From positions 3,900,501 through 3,964,500 of the forward strand of contig NZ_CP115541.1 in assembly GCF_031834595.1 (NCBI RefSeq): DNA of 64,000 bases. Direction: 5' to 3'. The translations under genes were made by a program, and so were the position numbers. Under the pieces are notes generated by a model that saw nothing but the letters and a program-made list of their open reading frames with translations, did no database searches and was not told where the DNA came from. Shown here one piece after another: positions 9,805 to 17,475 of this stretch. This stretch comes from Stenotrophomonas oahuensis (GTDB lineage: Bacteria; Pseudomonadota; Gammaproteobacteria; Xanthomonadales; Xanthomonadaceae). Position 1 is the stretch's first letter. Every line of letters begins with the position of its first letter.

Positions 9805-11262
9805 ATGGCCGCGCCGCGGCCCATGAGTGCGTGGGTTCTAGTGATGCGCAATGAGTTGCGCGCGATGCTGCGAGACCGTACTGCGGTTGCGGGCATTGTG
9901 CTGCTGACCTTGTTGGCGGTGGCCGCCACTGTGGTCTCTTCGCACCATATGCAGTCGGCGGCGGAGTATCGGCAGCGGCAGCAGGCAGCGGCGCAGGAGG
10001 CGTTTGACGCCCAGCCGGACCGGCATCCGCATCGCGTGGTGCACTACGGGCACTTCGTCTATCGCCTGCCCTCCGCGCTGGCGGCGTTTGATCCCGGGGT
10101 GGATCCGTTTACCGGCAGCAGCATGTTCCTTGAGGGCCATCGGCAGAACACGGCCAACTTCGGCGATGTGATGCAGAGCTCCATCCTCACCCGCTTCGGT
10201 CAGCTCACGCCGGCCTTCGTGCTGCAGATCCTGGCACCGCTGGTGCTGATCTTCCTTGGGCACGGGGTACTTGCCCAGGAGCGCGAGCGCGGCACGCTGC
10301 GGCAGTTGATGCTGCAAGGAGCCTCGCTGCGGGCGATTGTGGGCGGCAAGCTGGCTGCGCTGTGGCTGGTGTCACTTGTATTCATGCTGCCGGCCTTCAT
10401 CGGGTTGGCGCTGCTGGCGGCGGCAACCGGGGCCTCCGGGGTGGTGGCGTCGGTGCTGATGCTGGGCTATGTGTTGTACCTGGGTAGCTGGTGTGCGGTG
10501 ATTGCTGCAGCATCCGCACTGCTCGCACGCCGGCGGGATGCGCTGCTGGTGCTGGTGGCGGTGTGGGCAGTCTCCGCCTTGCTGGTCCCGCGCGTTGCAC
10601 CCGATGTGGCCTACGCCGCCTACACGTTGCCGGACCGGCTGCAGACCGAGGTCGGCATCGGCCGCGACCTGCGGGCACTGGGCGACAGCCATGATGCGGA
10701 TGACCCCTACTTCTCCGCGTTCCGCCGCAAGGTGCTGGAACAGTACGGCGTGTCACGGATTGAGGACCTGCCGGTGAACTACAAAGGCTTGCTGGCGGTG
10801 GAAGGCGAGCGCGTGACGTCTGCCCTGTTCAACGACTACGCCGAACGCAGCGCGGACGCGCAGCACAAGCAGAACCAGCTGGTGGGCCGCTTCGCGCTGC
10901 TCAGCCCGTCCATCGCGCTGCGTCAGCTTTCCATGGCGGCCGCCGCAACGGATCTGTCCGCACATCTGCGGTTCCTCGATCAGGCCGAAGCGCACCGTTA
11001 TCGCCTGGTCCAGCAGTTGAACCAGCTGCAGGCTGACGGGGTGAGCTACGCCGACGATACCGCCAAGGACGCCGGTGCCGACCAGCGCAAGCGCGTGGAT
11101 AGCAGCCACTGGCAGGAGATTCCGCACTTCCAGTTCAGTCCGCCGGCGTGGACCACCGTGTTGCATAGCCTGTTGCCGGGTCTGCTGATTCTGTTTGGCT
11201 GGTTGCTGGCCACCCTGCTCGCGCTCGCGCTGAGCGCCCGCCGTCTGGAGGTGGCGCGATGA
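9805..11262 (+). CDS. ABC-2 type permease with DUF3526-like extracytoplasmic domain (first)
   Basis: A membrane subunit of the exporter, 485 residues. The ATG at 9805 has an AGGGG ribosome site at 9793-9797; a GTG at 9787 overlapping the ATPase stop is the alternative. After a short cytoplasmic start comes one membrane helix (AGIVLLTLLAVAATVV), then a ~100-residue soluble part (HYGHFVYRLPSALAAFDPG) typical of DUF3526 permeases. A cluster of helices follows (residues ~125-260), including QERERGTLRQLMLQG, the usual motif before the second helix. A long soluble loop and a final helix end the protein. Its stop overlaps the next start (ATGA at 11259-11262). Such paired permeases form heterodimeric exporters of unknown cargo. 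Confidence 0.88.
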   Translation: MAAPRPMSAWVLVMRNELRAMLRDRTAVAGIVLLTLLAVAATVVSSHHMQSAAEYRQRQQAAAQEAFDAQPDRHPHRVVHYGHFVYRLPSALAAFDPGVDPFTGSSMFLEGHRQNTANFGDVMQSSILTRFGQLTPAFVLQILAPLVLIFLGHGVLAQERERGTLRQLMLQGASLRAIVGGKLAALWLVSLVFMLPAFIGLALLAAATGASGVVASVLMLGYVLYLGSWCAVIAAASALLARRRDALLVLVAVWAVSALLVPRVAPDVAYAAYTLPDRLQTEVGIGRDLRALGDSHDADDPYFSAFRRKVLEQYGVSRIEDLPVNYKGLLAVEGERVTSALFNDYAERSADAQHKQNQLVGRFALLSPSIALRQLSMAAAATDLSAHLRFLDQAEAHRYRLVQQLNQLQADGVSYADDTAKDAGADQRKRVDSSHWQEIPHFQFSPPAWTTVLHSLLPGLLILFGWLLATLLALALSARRLEVAR

Positions 11263-12509
11263 AACTGTGGAAGTACGAATGGACCCTGCTGCTGCGCTCC
11301 AAGGTGGCGGTGGCCGGCCTGGCGTTTCTGGCGGCGTTGACCGTGGCCAGCCTCATCTCCGGCGTGCAGCGGATCGACAGCCAGCGTGAGGCCATTGCCC
11401 GCATCGCCGGGCTTCAGGCCGAGGACATGGCCGCACTGGTCGCGAAGAATGGCGCGTCGCAGGATGCAGGCACGGCCGCTTATTACTCCTTCCATCCCAC
11501 CTGGAACCCGCCGTCACCACTGGCCTTTGCAGCGGTGGGCATGCGGGACGTGGCTCCCTTTGTGCTGCGCGTTCGGGCATTGGGGCTGGAGGCGCAGATC
11601 CATGATGGCGATGCCTTCAATCCGGAGCTGGCTTTGGCCGGGCGGTTCGACTTTGCGTTCCTGTTGACCTTCCTGGCCCCGCTTTTCGTGATCGTGCTGT
11701 TCCACGACCTGCGCTCGGCCGAGCGTGAGTCTGGGCGGGAACGGACGCTGGCCAGCCTACCCGGCTCGCTTACCCGCCTGTATGGGCGGCGTGCGGTGGT
11801 GAGGGGGCTCGCTTTGAGCCTTTGCCTCGGCATTCCGTTTGCGGTGGTGGCTATTCAACAGGGTGTGCATGCATTGCAGATTGTTGGCGTGCTGGCGTTG
11901 ATGGTGGCTTACCTCGCCTTCTGGATGGCTGTGGCGCTGCTGGTGGCGTGGCGCGATTGGGCGTCGAGCACCAATGCTGCATCGCTGGCCGCTGCGTGGG
12001 TCACAGTGGCGCTGGTGCTGCCGGCGCTGTCCAACGTGGCGATCGAGCGGGCCATTCCGGTGGAACAAGGGGCCGAGATTGCGCGCGCCCAGCGTGAGGC
12101 GGTGAACGGCGCGTGGGATATTCCGCGTGAGGACACCATGCAGCGCTTCTACGCGAAGTATCCGGAATGGAGCGCGTCGGCACCGCTCGGTACGGAGTTC
12201 CACTACAAGTGGTATCTGGCGTTTCACCAGAACGGGGATGATGCGGTTGCGCCGATGAGCGCGGCGTACCGTGAGGGGATTGAGGAGCGCACGAAGGCGG
12301 CGAATACGCTGGGTTGGGTGCTGCCGCCGGTTGGGTTGCAGGCGGCGCTGACGCGGATGGCGGGTACGGATATGCACGCGCACCTTGCGTATCAGGATCG
12401 GATTCGGGCGTATCACGCGCAGTTGCGGCGGTTCTATTACGGGTTCCTGTTTGGGGACAACCCGTTCCGGGAGGAGGACTACAGGCGAGCGCCGAAGTTC
12501 AAACCGTGA
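11259..12509 (+). CDS. ABC-2 type permease with DUF3526-like domain (second)
   Basis: A 416-residue membrane subunit, the partner of the preceding permease; ATGA overlap implies translational coupling. The topology mirrors the first: an N-terminal helix (VAVAGLAFLAALTVASLI), a soluble insert with YYSFHPTWNPPSPLAFAAVG, helices from about residue 125 with ERESGRERTLASLPGS, and a final soluble segment. The last membrane helix seen in the first subunit is less evident here, so the C-terminal ~100 residues (YPEWSASAPLG... KWYLAFHQNGD) may face the periplasm. With the ATPase it completes a three-gene exporter operon. Confidence 0.88.
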   Translation: MKLWKYEWTLLLRSKVAVAGLAFLAALTVASLISGVQRIDSQREAIARIAGLQAEDMAALVAKNGASQDAGTAAYYSFHPTWNPPSPLAFAAVGMRDVAPFVLRVRALGLEAQIHDGDAFNPELALAGRFDFAFLLTFLAPLFVIVLFHDLRSAERESGRERTLASLPGSLTRLYGRRAVVRGLALSLCLGIPFAVVAIQQGVHALQIVGVLALMVAYLAFWMAVALLVAWRDWASSTNAASLAAAWVTVALVLPALSNVAIERAIPVEQGAEIARAQREAVNGAWDIPREDTMQRFYAKYPEWSASAPLGTEFHYKWYLAFHQNGDDAVAPMSAAYREGIEERTKAANTLGWVLPPVGLQAALTRMAGTDMHAHLAYQDRIRAYHAQLRRFYYGFLFGDNPFREEDYRRAPKFKP

Positions 12510-12732
12510 AAGGGGTCGCCGGGCGGACTCGCGGCACCATTCCCGAGTGGCAGAGTCTGGCCAGTCCGGTTATCGGGCGTGTTAGAGAGTCCTCCGTTCA
12601 GCCAAAACCTGGCAATCAGCACCATTCCGATTCTGTGACACTAGTCGCAAGCAACATCAGAGGGGACTGTTAGCATCCCGATGCGATCAAGTCGCATTTG
12701 CGTTAAACTCACCAAAACGACGAGGTTTAGCT

Positions 12733-13260
12733 ATGAAGATTTCTTATCTGGCCTTCGCGTGTTCTGTTCTTTTCGGGCTTTCTTCATCAGCCGGTGCTCA
12801 TGAAGAGATATCGAGTCCTTCACAAGCCGAAGGAGAAAGCAGAGATCTGCTACAGCGCGAGATATCGACACATCTGGCGCAAATCAAGAACAAAGAAGAT
12901 CTGCAAGTTTATTTGACTTCGATGCGAGGCATCCAAACTCCACTGGACACCCTGTCGCCCGGGGCCAAACGACGATTCATCGAGAGCCTAGTTTTCACAG
13001 ATCGAGGCTTGGCCAGTTTCACATATGTTGACATTCGCAACGAACTGACCTTGTCCGAGGCGTACAAATTGCTCGCGCTGTTTGGTAGAGAGGCCACCGC
13101 TGCCTCGATTCGCGGTATGCGTGTTGAGAACGAAGCCGACAGGCTGATCTCCCAAGCTTCTGCCGAGGCCCCGCTTAACGACTACATGGACTATTGGTGC
13201 CGTACCACGGCAACGTGCACCAAGAAGCTGGAAGACATCTGCGTCGGTCCTAATTGCTGA
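12733..13260 (+). CDS. Secreted protein with a four-cysteine C-terminal tail, unknown function
   Basis: A 175-residue protein of unrecognised family. A signal peptide is clear (residues 1-22, ending SSAGA). The middle is helical and charged. The C-terminal 20 residues hold four cysteines (C156, C162, C170, C175, the last being the final residue) in WCRTTATC and DICVGPNC, which suggests two disulfides outside the cytoplasm. A GAGG ribosome site precedes the ATG. The gene and its downstream partner are visibly less GC-rich and use more A/T-ending codons than their neighbours, suggesting acquisition. The pairing with a secreted thioredoxin-fold-like protein 30 bp downstream suggests that folding or function is redox-linked (inference). 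Confidence 0.78.
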   Translation: MKISYLAFACSVLFGLSSSAGAHEEISSPSQAEGESRDLLQREISTHLAQIKNKEDLQVYLTSMRGIQTPLDTLSPGAKRRFIESLVFTDRGLASFTYVDIRNELTLSEAYKLLALFGREATAASIRGMRVENEADRLISQASAEAPLNDYMDYWCRTTATCTKKLEDICVGPNC

Positions 13261-13290
13261 AATGTTCAGGCACGCAAAGGGGATGGAACA

Positions 13291-14187
13291 GTGACCATGC
13301 GCCTGTTGCTCGTATTGCTGGGTATTGTCACCGCCTCTTGGGTGTCTGCTGTCGAAATGTCAGCCTTGGAATCCAGATTCAATGAGTACTACGCGAAGGT
13401 GCGTCAGGTCGACGCCACGAGTGCGCAACGGGCATCGAAAGAGGCTGTGGCGCTGTTCGATCGATACTTCGCAGACACCTCATCGCCTGATTATGTAGAA
13501 CGCGCCTCGCCCGAGTCACTTCACTTTCTGCTGCGGGCATCCTCTGCAAAGAATTTCTACACCCAGGACACGGGTGATATCTCCATCATGCGGCTGGCGC
13601 TAGCAAGGTTGGAGTCACTTGGCGCGGACAAGCGAATTGACTGGGAGAGTCTCTATCTTTCGCTCATTCTTACGAGACAGTTTGAAGAGGCTACGCGACT
13701 TCAAGAGGCGCGACCGGAGTGGTTGTCAGCCTTGCCGGCGATCAAGAGGCCTGACAGGAAGGCTGCGAACGGGGCTGTGTTGTGGAGAGTAGATATGTCT
13801 GCAAACGCACTTGTGCTGAAATCACGAGCCCTGCCGCAGGGTGAGTATCTGGTGATCGTAGCGCACCCGGCATGTCAGTTCTCTCGAGCAGCGATGCTTG
13901 CTTTTGAATCGGATTCCAAGTTGCGCGGACTGCCAGTCATCTGGTTGGTCCCGCCGGATCGGAATCTTGCATTTGACCTCATAGGCAACTGGAACGCAGC
14001 GCATCCAGAGGTTCAGCTGCTTCTTGCCGATCAAGCGTCGCAGTGGGACATTGATGACTGGTCAACGCCTTCATTTTACTTGATGAAGGGCGGGAGCAGG
14101 ATTCGCTACAGAGCCGGGTGGTCCTTGGATGGCAGCGACAAGGATGCCGTTCTGGAGCTTGTTCAGTCGGCACCGGTTGACCTGTAA
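13291..14187 (+). CDS. Secreted thioredoxin-fold-like protein
   Basis: A 298-residue exported protein. It begins GTG at 13291 or ATG at 13297; a GGGGATGG stretch upstream serves as ribosome site. An N-terminal signal peptide is present (LLLVLLGIVTASWVSA). Residues ~25-160 are helical and unassigned. The C-terminal half resembles a thioredoxin fold: a strand (LVIVAHPACQFSRAAM), a middle strand (LPVIWLVPPD), and a probable cis-proline loop followed by a beta hairpin (TPSFYLMKGGSRIRYRAGW). Only one cysteine occupies the usual redox site (HPACQFS), so it cannot work as a standard CxxC oxidoreductase. It is AT-richer than its surroundings and probably co-transcribed with the Cys-tailed protein upstream. 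Confidence 0.78.
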   Translation: MTMRLLLVLLGIVTASWVSAVEMSALESRFNEYYAKVRQVDATSAQRASKEAVALFDRYFADTSSPDYVERASPESLHFLLRASSAKNFYTQDTGDISIMRLALARLESLGADKRIDWESLYLSLILTRQFEEATRLQEARPEWLSALPAIKRPDRKAANGAVLWRVDMSANALVLKSRALPQGEYLVIVAHPACQFSRAAMLAFESDSKLRGLPVIWLVPPDRNLAFDLIGNWNAAHPEVQLLLADQASQWDIDDWSTPSFYLMKGGSRIRYRAGWSLDGSDKDAVLELVQSAPVDL

Positions 14188-14189
14188 TC

Positions 14190-14338
14190 ACCGGACTCTA
14201 CCGCGGACTTCTAAAGGTATACGCACTCGGGCCTCTTTCCTTCCTCGGGCTAGAGATCAGCGTGGGCAACGCCCTTTCCGGCCTGTCGGGGGCACTGTGG
14301 GTCACGGTGGCGCTGGTGCTGCCGGAGATTTTCTACAA
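14190..14338 (+). pseudogene. Remnant resembling the N-terminus of an MscS-type channel
   Basis: A frame with no usable start reads ...YALGPLSFLGLEISVGNALSGL.., aligning with PLSFLGLGVSVGDALAGL at the N-terminus of the MscS-like gene at 23061. The DNA also matches (cctctttcctt-ct-ggct and tcagcgtggg). The similarity ends in a SMAG repeat at 14339. It is read as a decayed gene fragment; a chance match between membrane-segment codons remains possible. Confidence 0.35.
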
Positions 14339-14366
14339 AGAGCAGCCGGGCAAGCCCGGCTCTACG
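14339..14366 (-). repeat. SMAG (GTAG) palindrome
   Basis: AGAGCAGCCGGGCAAGCCCGGCTCTACG in plus orientation: a single SMAG unit reading GTAGAGCCGGG... on the minus strand, just beyond the stop of the TerD-domain gene. Confidence 0.85.
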
Positions 14367-14383
14367 TTTGCGGCGCGAGCGCG

Positions 14384-16468
14384 TTACAGAAAATCGGCAG
14401 AAATCTGCTCAAGGTCCTTCGGCGTGATGCCAGCATGCTCGGAAAACACGGTGTCCGCATTCTCCGGCACCTCCACTAAGGTGCCGCGTGCCCGGATGTG
14501 CAGATCAAAGAGCGTAAGCAAGTCCAGCTTGCGCAGCTGGGTGAGCGCTCGCAGCATCAACGACACCCCCGCCAGATTGTTCTGCACGTTGTTCTGCCAA
14601 CGCGGCTGGGTCGCCAAGGCGATGTCGGCCCAGATCATTTCCTTCGCTTCGAGGTCGAAGACCATGGGAAGGCAGAACGGCGTGTCCGATGACACATCGA
14701 AACGATCCACCACGGTGGCAGGCTCGTAGGGCTCGCCGGAATCAGGATGGTGCCGCGCCATCCAGCCTGCATAGCACTCCGGTAGATCACAGAACGCCTG
14801 GCCGGTGAAATTGTTGATGCATACGACGATGTAGCGCACGCCAAGGCTTTTGCAGCGCTCAACGTCGATGTCGATGAACTCGCTGGCACCCTTTGGCGCA
14901 TCGACAACGTCGCCACTGTGAACCGCGCCGAAGTTGCGCAGATTGTAATAGGCCAGCGTGTCTACGTAGCCGTAATCTTCTGCGTACATGGCCGCAGACA
15001 GGTCAATGTCTACGCGGCCACGCGCATTTCTCCACCAGGTGAAGAAACGGAGCGTGGGCGAGTCATCGATTGGCACCCGGCTTCCGCGAACAATCGTGCG
15101 CAGGGCTTTCGAGGCGGAGCGCTGTGAGAACGGTGCCAGATAGCGGGCCAGCGCTGGATCCAGATAGCAGCGACCCAATGGGGCCAACGTCGCGAAACGG
15201 GTCAACAGTGTGCGGTCGCAGATGGAAACCACATCCGAGATCGCGCTGGGATCGAGGGGCTGCAGTGCGTCTGCGCGGGCAAAAACGTTGGCCACCTGCC
15301 CCTTCGGAAAGAACACGCGCAGCCCCGGATCATTTCGGTGACGGAAGTGCGTCAACACCTGCAGCAGCACCGGGGTGGACACCTTCGGTGCTACGGCGGC
15401 AAACGCCTCCATCACCCGGCTGCCACCGCCAAGGCGCAGCAGCATGTCGAGACGCCGGGCAAGCTCCCCCGGGCGTGACTTCAACAACTCCAGCGCACTT
15501 GCGGGTCCATCTCCCCAGCCGTTTTGCGGTTGCGCACTGCCCGGCATCGCCAGAGCGACTTCAACACGGCTGTTGAATCCGCGCTCGCGTCGGCCGTTAC
15601 GCAATGCCGAGAAGGCCGCTGAGATGGTTGGGAAACGGCTCGTATACTCACCGGGATGCAGGCGCTCGCCGAGGCGAATCCAGCGTCCTTCCCAGCGCTG
15701 CATGTCCTCAAGTATCGAGGGGATGCGCTCGAGCCATCCCAACAGGCGCGCACGAACGGAGCGCGGGAACCGGCCGAATTTCGCGGGTTGCGCCAAGGAT
15801 ACGTCGCCGCCATTCATGGCCACGGCGATGCGCAGAACATCGGTGGCGGTTCGAATGCTCGGTTCCAGTGCAACCGGATCGAGTCCTTCCCGCAGCATCG
15901 TTCCTGCGATGACCGCAAGGTTCTCCTTGCAGGCAATCTTCTCCGGCAGCAGCCTGGTGATGGATTGGCCGTTCTGCACTATGAAACGTGCAACGTCTTC
16001 GCGATCCTGTTGCGAGTAAGGGGTCTTGGATTGTGCCAGCCGGGTGAATACAGCCGTCAGGTCATCCCTGGTGCCGAGGCGCAGCGGCCGCAACTTTGGC
16101 TGCTCCTTGGACGGTGAGTGATGCTCACCGTCGGGAAACTCATCAACCAGATCCCAATAGTGCCTCAGCGCGTTGAGATAGAGCTCTCCCTCGGCCAAGG
16201 CCATGACCTGGGTAGGAAAGCCTGGATACAGGGGGCGGAAGACCCGATGGGCACCCAGCATCACCTTGAGCTCCCGCTCCAGGCGACGATAGAAACCTGT
16301 AGCCTCATCGGCTCCCAATGAGGCTACCCGCGCCTCCAGATCGCGCCCGAGGCCATAGCCATAAGCGGCCAGGTTCCGCTGGATGGTGGCAACCACCTCA
16401 ACGGGTGTTTCGCCATCACCAGGCTCCAACACAACCATCGATTTACGACGAAGAAGGATTTGGAGCAT
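14384..16468 (-). CDS. TerD-domain-containing protein (MXAN_6230/SCO0854-like)
   Basis: A 694-residue cytoplasmic protein. The start MLQILLRRKS is the family-typical beginning. The N-terminal and central ~450 residues are helical and of unknown function, with recurring leucine-rich segments (ARRLDMLLRLGGGSRVMEAFAAVAP). The last ~220 residues resemble the calcium-binding TerD fold: VDIDLSAAMYAEDYGYVDTL, then HSGDVVDAPKGASEFIDID, YIVVCINNFTGQAFCDLPEC and DLEAKEMIWADIAL. The RING-type cysteines of some relatives are not visible here. TerD proteins are linked to tellurite, phage and envelope-stress resistance, but no other ter gene is nearby. The stop lies 17 bp from a SMAG repeat. Confidence 0.82.
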   Translation of the reverse strand: MLQILLRRKSMVVLEPGDGETPVEVVATIQRNLAAYGYGLGRDLEARVASLGADEATGFYRRLERELKVMLGAHRVFRPLYPGFPTQVMALAEGELYLNALRHYWDLVDEFPDGEHHSPSKEQPKLRPLRLGTRDDLTAVFTRLAQSKTPYSQQDREDVARFIVQNGQSITRLLPEKIACKENLAVIAGTMLREGLDPVALEPSIRTATDVLRIAVAMNGGDVSLAQPAKFGRFPRSVRARLLGWLERIPSILEDMQRWEGRWIRLGERLHPGEYTSRFPTISAAFSALRNGRRERGFNSRVEVALAMPGSAQPQNGWGDGPASALELLKSRPGELARRLDMLLRLGGGSRVMEAFAAVAPKVSTPVLLQVLTHFRHRNDPGLRVFFPKGQVANVFARADALQPLDPSAISDVVSICDRTLLTRFATLAPLGRCYLDPALARYLAPFSQRSASKALRTIVRGSRVPIDDSPTLRFFTWWRNARGRVDIDLSAAMYAEDYGYVDTLAYYNLRNFGAVHSGDVVDAPKGASEFIDIDVERCKSLGVRYIVVCINNFTGQAFCDLPECYAGWMARHHPDSGEPYEPATVVDRFDVSSDTPFCLPMVFDLEAKEMIWADIALATQPRWQNNVQNNLAGVSLMLRALTQLRKLDLLTLFDLHIRARGTLVEVPENADTVFSEHAGITPKDLEQISADFL

Positions 16469-16590
16469 GGCGAGAAGAATAGAAAGGCGGAGAGCGGAGA
16501 CCCTATTTCAGGAAGGTTAGAAGGAAGGACCCCCATAGCCGCCTTGGTTGCAGAATAGCACTGGATGGGCTTGTTTGGGGGCGCGGCTGC

Positions 16591-17436
16591 TCAAGGGTCT
16601 CTTCGGCTCACCTTCACGAACGGAATGCCCAGAATCACATTCAGCAGCACGAACATCAGCACGGCGATAATCGCCAGCTTCGCGTCCGGGAAGCTGCTGC
16701 CGATCACGCCCATGGCCACGCCCGGGTGCCGCGTGGCGGATGCAAGTGCGAGCGCGGCGCGGATGCTGCGTGCGGGTCCTCCCAGCAGATAGCCCGACAC
16801 CAGCCCTGCGACGATCACCAGTGCCAGCGCCAGCAGGGTGCCGTCGCCGATCAACTCCCACAGCTTTGGTCCCAGAATGATCAACGCGCCCATTCCACCC
16901 GCCAGCAGCAGGAGGAAGCCGATTCGTGACACAAGGTGCGAAGCACGTTCGGCATGGGCACCCAGCAGTTTCTGCGCCACCAGGCCCAGCAGCATCGGTG
17001 CGAGCACGGTGATGGCCAGCGTCTTGGCGATGCCCGACGTCGATACCGGAAACTCGCGCCCGAATACGACGCCGAGCATGGGTAGCGCGATGGGCATCAG
17101 CACCAGCGAAATGACCGCAGCAGATACCAGCAGGGCAATGATGTAAGCCCCCTCCCCGCCTGACTTCAGCTGCTTCTTTGGCAGCAGCGGCGGCACCGGG
17201 GACAGGGAGAGCACCAGCAGCGCCAACTGCACGCCCGGCGGGGGCTGCACCAGCCAGATGATCGCCAGCACCACCAGCGGCACGACCACGTACATGGACA
17301 CGATGGCCCGCAGCGCCAGCCCGGGATGCCGGACCAGGTACAACATGTCCGTGGCACGGGCGCGCATCGCCAGCGCCATGGCGCTGAGCACCACGCTGAC
17401 CACGATCACCAGCTTCATTGCCATCAACATCGACAT
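16591..17436 (-). CDS. BASS-family (bile acid:sodium symporter-like) transporter
   Basis: A 281-residue polytopic membrane protein with about nine hydrophobic segments. The LSPVPPLLPKK stretch and the ATRHPGVAMGVIGSSFPD segment near the C-terminus fit the sodium-coupled BASS fold, in which such broken helices line the binding site. It is the last gene of a minus-strand operon, 39 bp after a sulfatase. Import of an organic anion released by, or destined for, the sulfatases is the natural inference; the substrate is not shown by sequence. Confidence 0.83.
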   Translation of the reverse strand: MSMLMAMKLVIVVSVVLSAMALAMRARATDMLYLVRHPGLALRAIVSMYVVVPLVVLAIIWLVQPPPGVQLALLVLSLSPVPPLLPKKQLKSGGEGAYIIALLVSAAVISLVLMPIALPMLGVVFGREFPVSTSGIAKTLAITVLAPMLLGLVAQKLLGAHAERASHLVSRIGFLLLLAGGMGALIILGPKLWELIGDGTLLALALVIVAGLVSGYLLGGPARSIRAALALASATRHPGVAMGVIGSSFPDAKLAIIAVLMFVLLNVILGIPFVKVSRRDP

Positions 17437-17475
17437 GGTGACGCTCCGCGAATGAGGGGTGTACTGACAGCAGAC

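Noticed and set aside
11994..12030. A 28-bp near match (one mismatch) between the second permease and 14296-14323
   Set aside because: Both encode WVTVALVLP-like membrane segments; the longer parallel of the 14190 fragment is to the MscS gene, so permease origin is not claimed.
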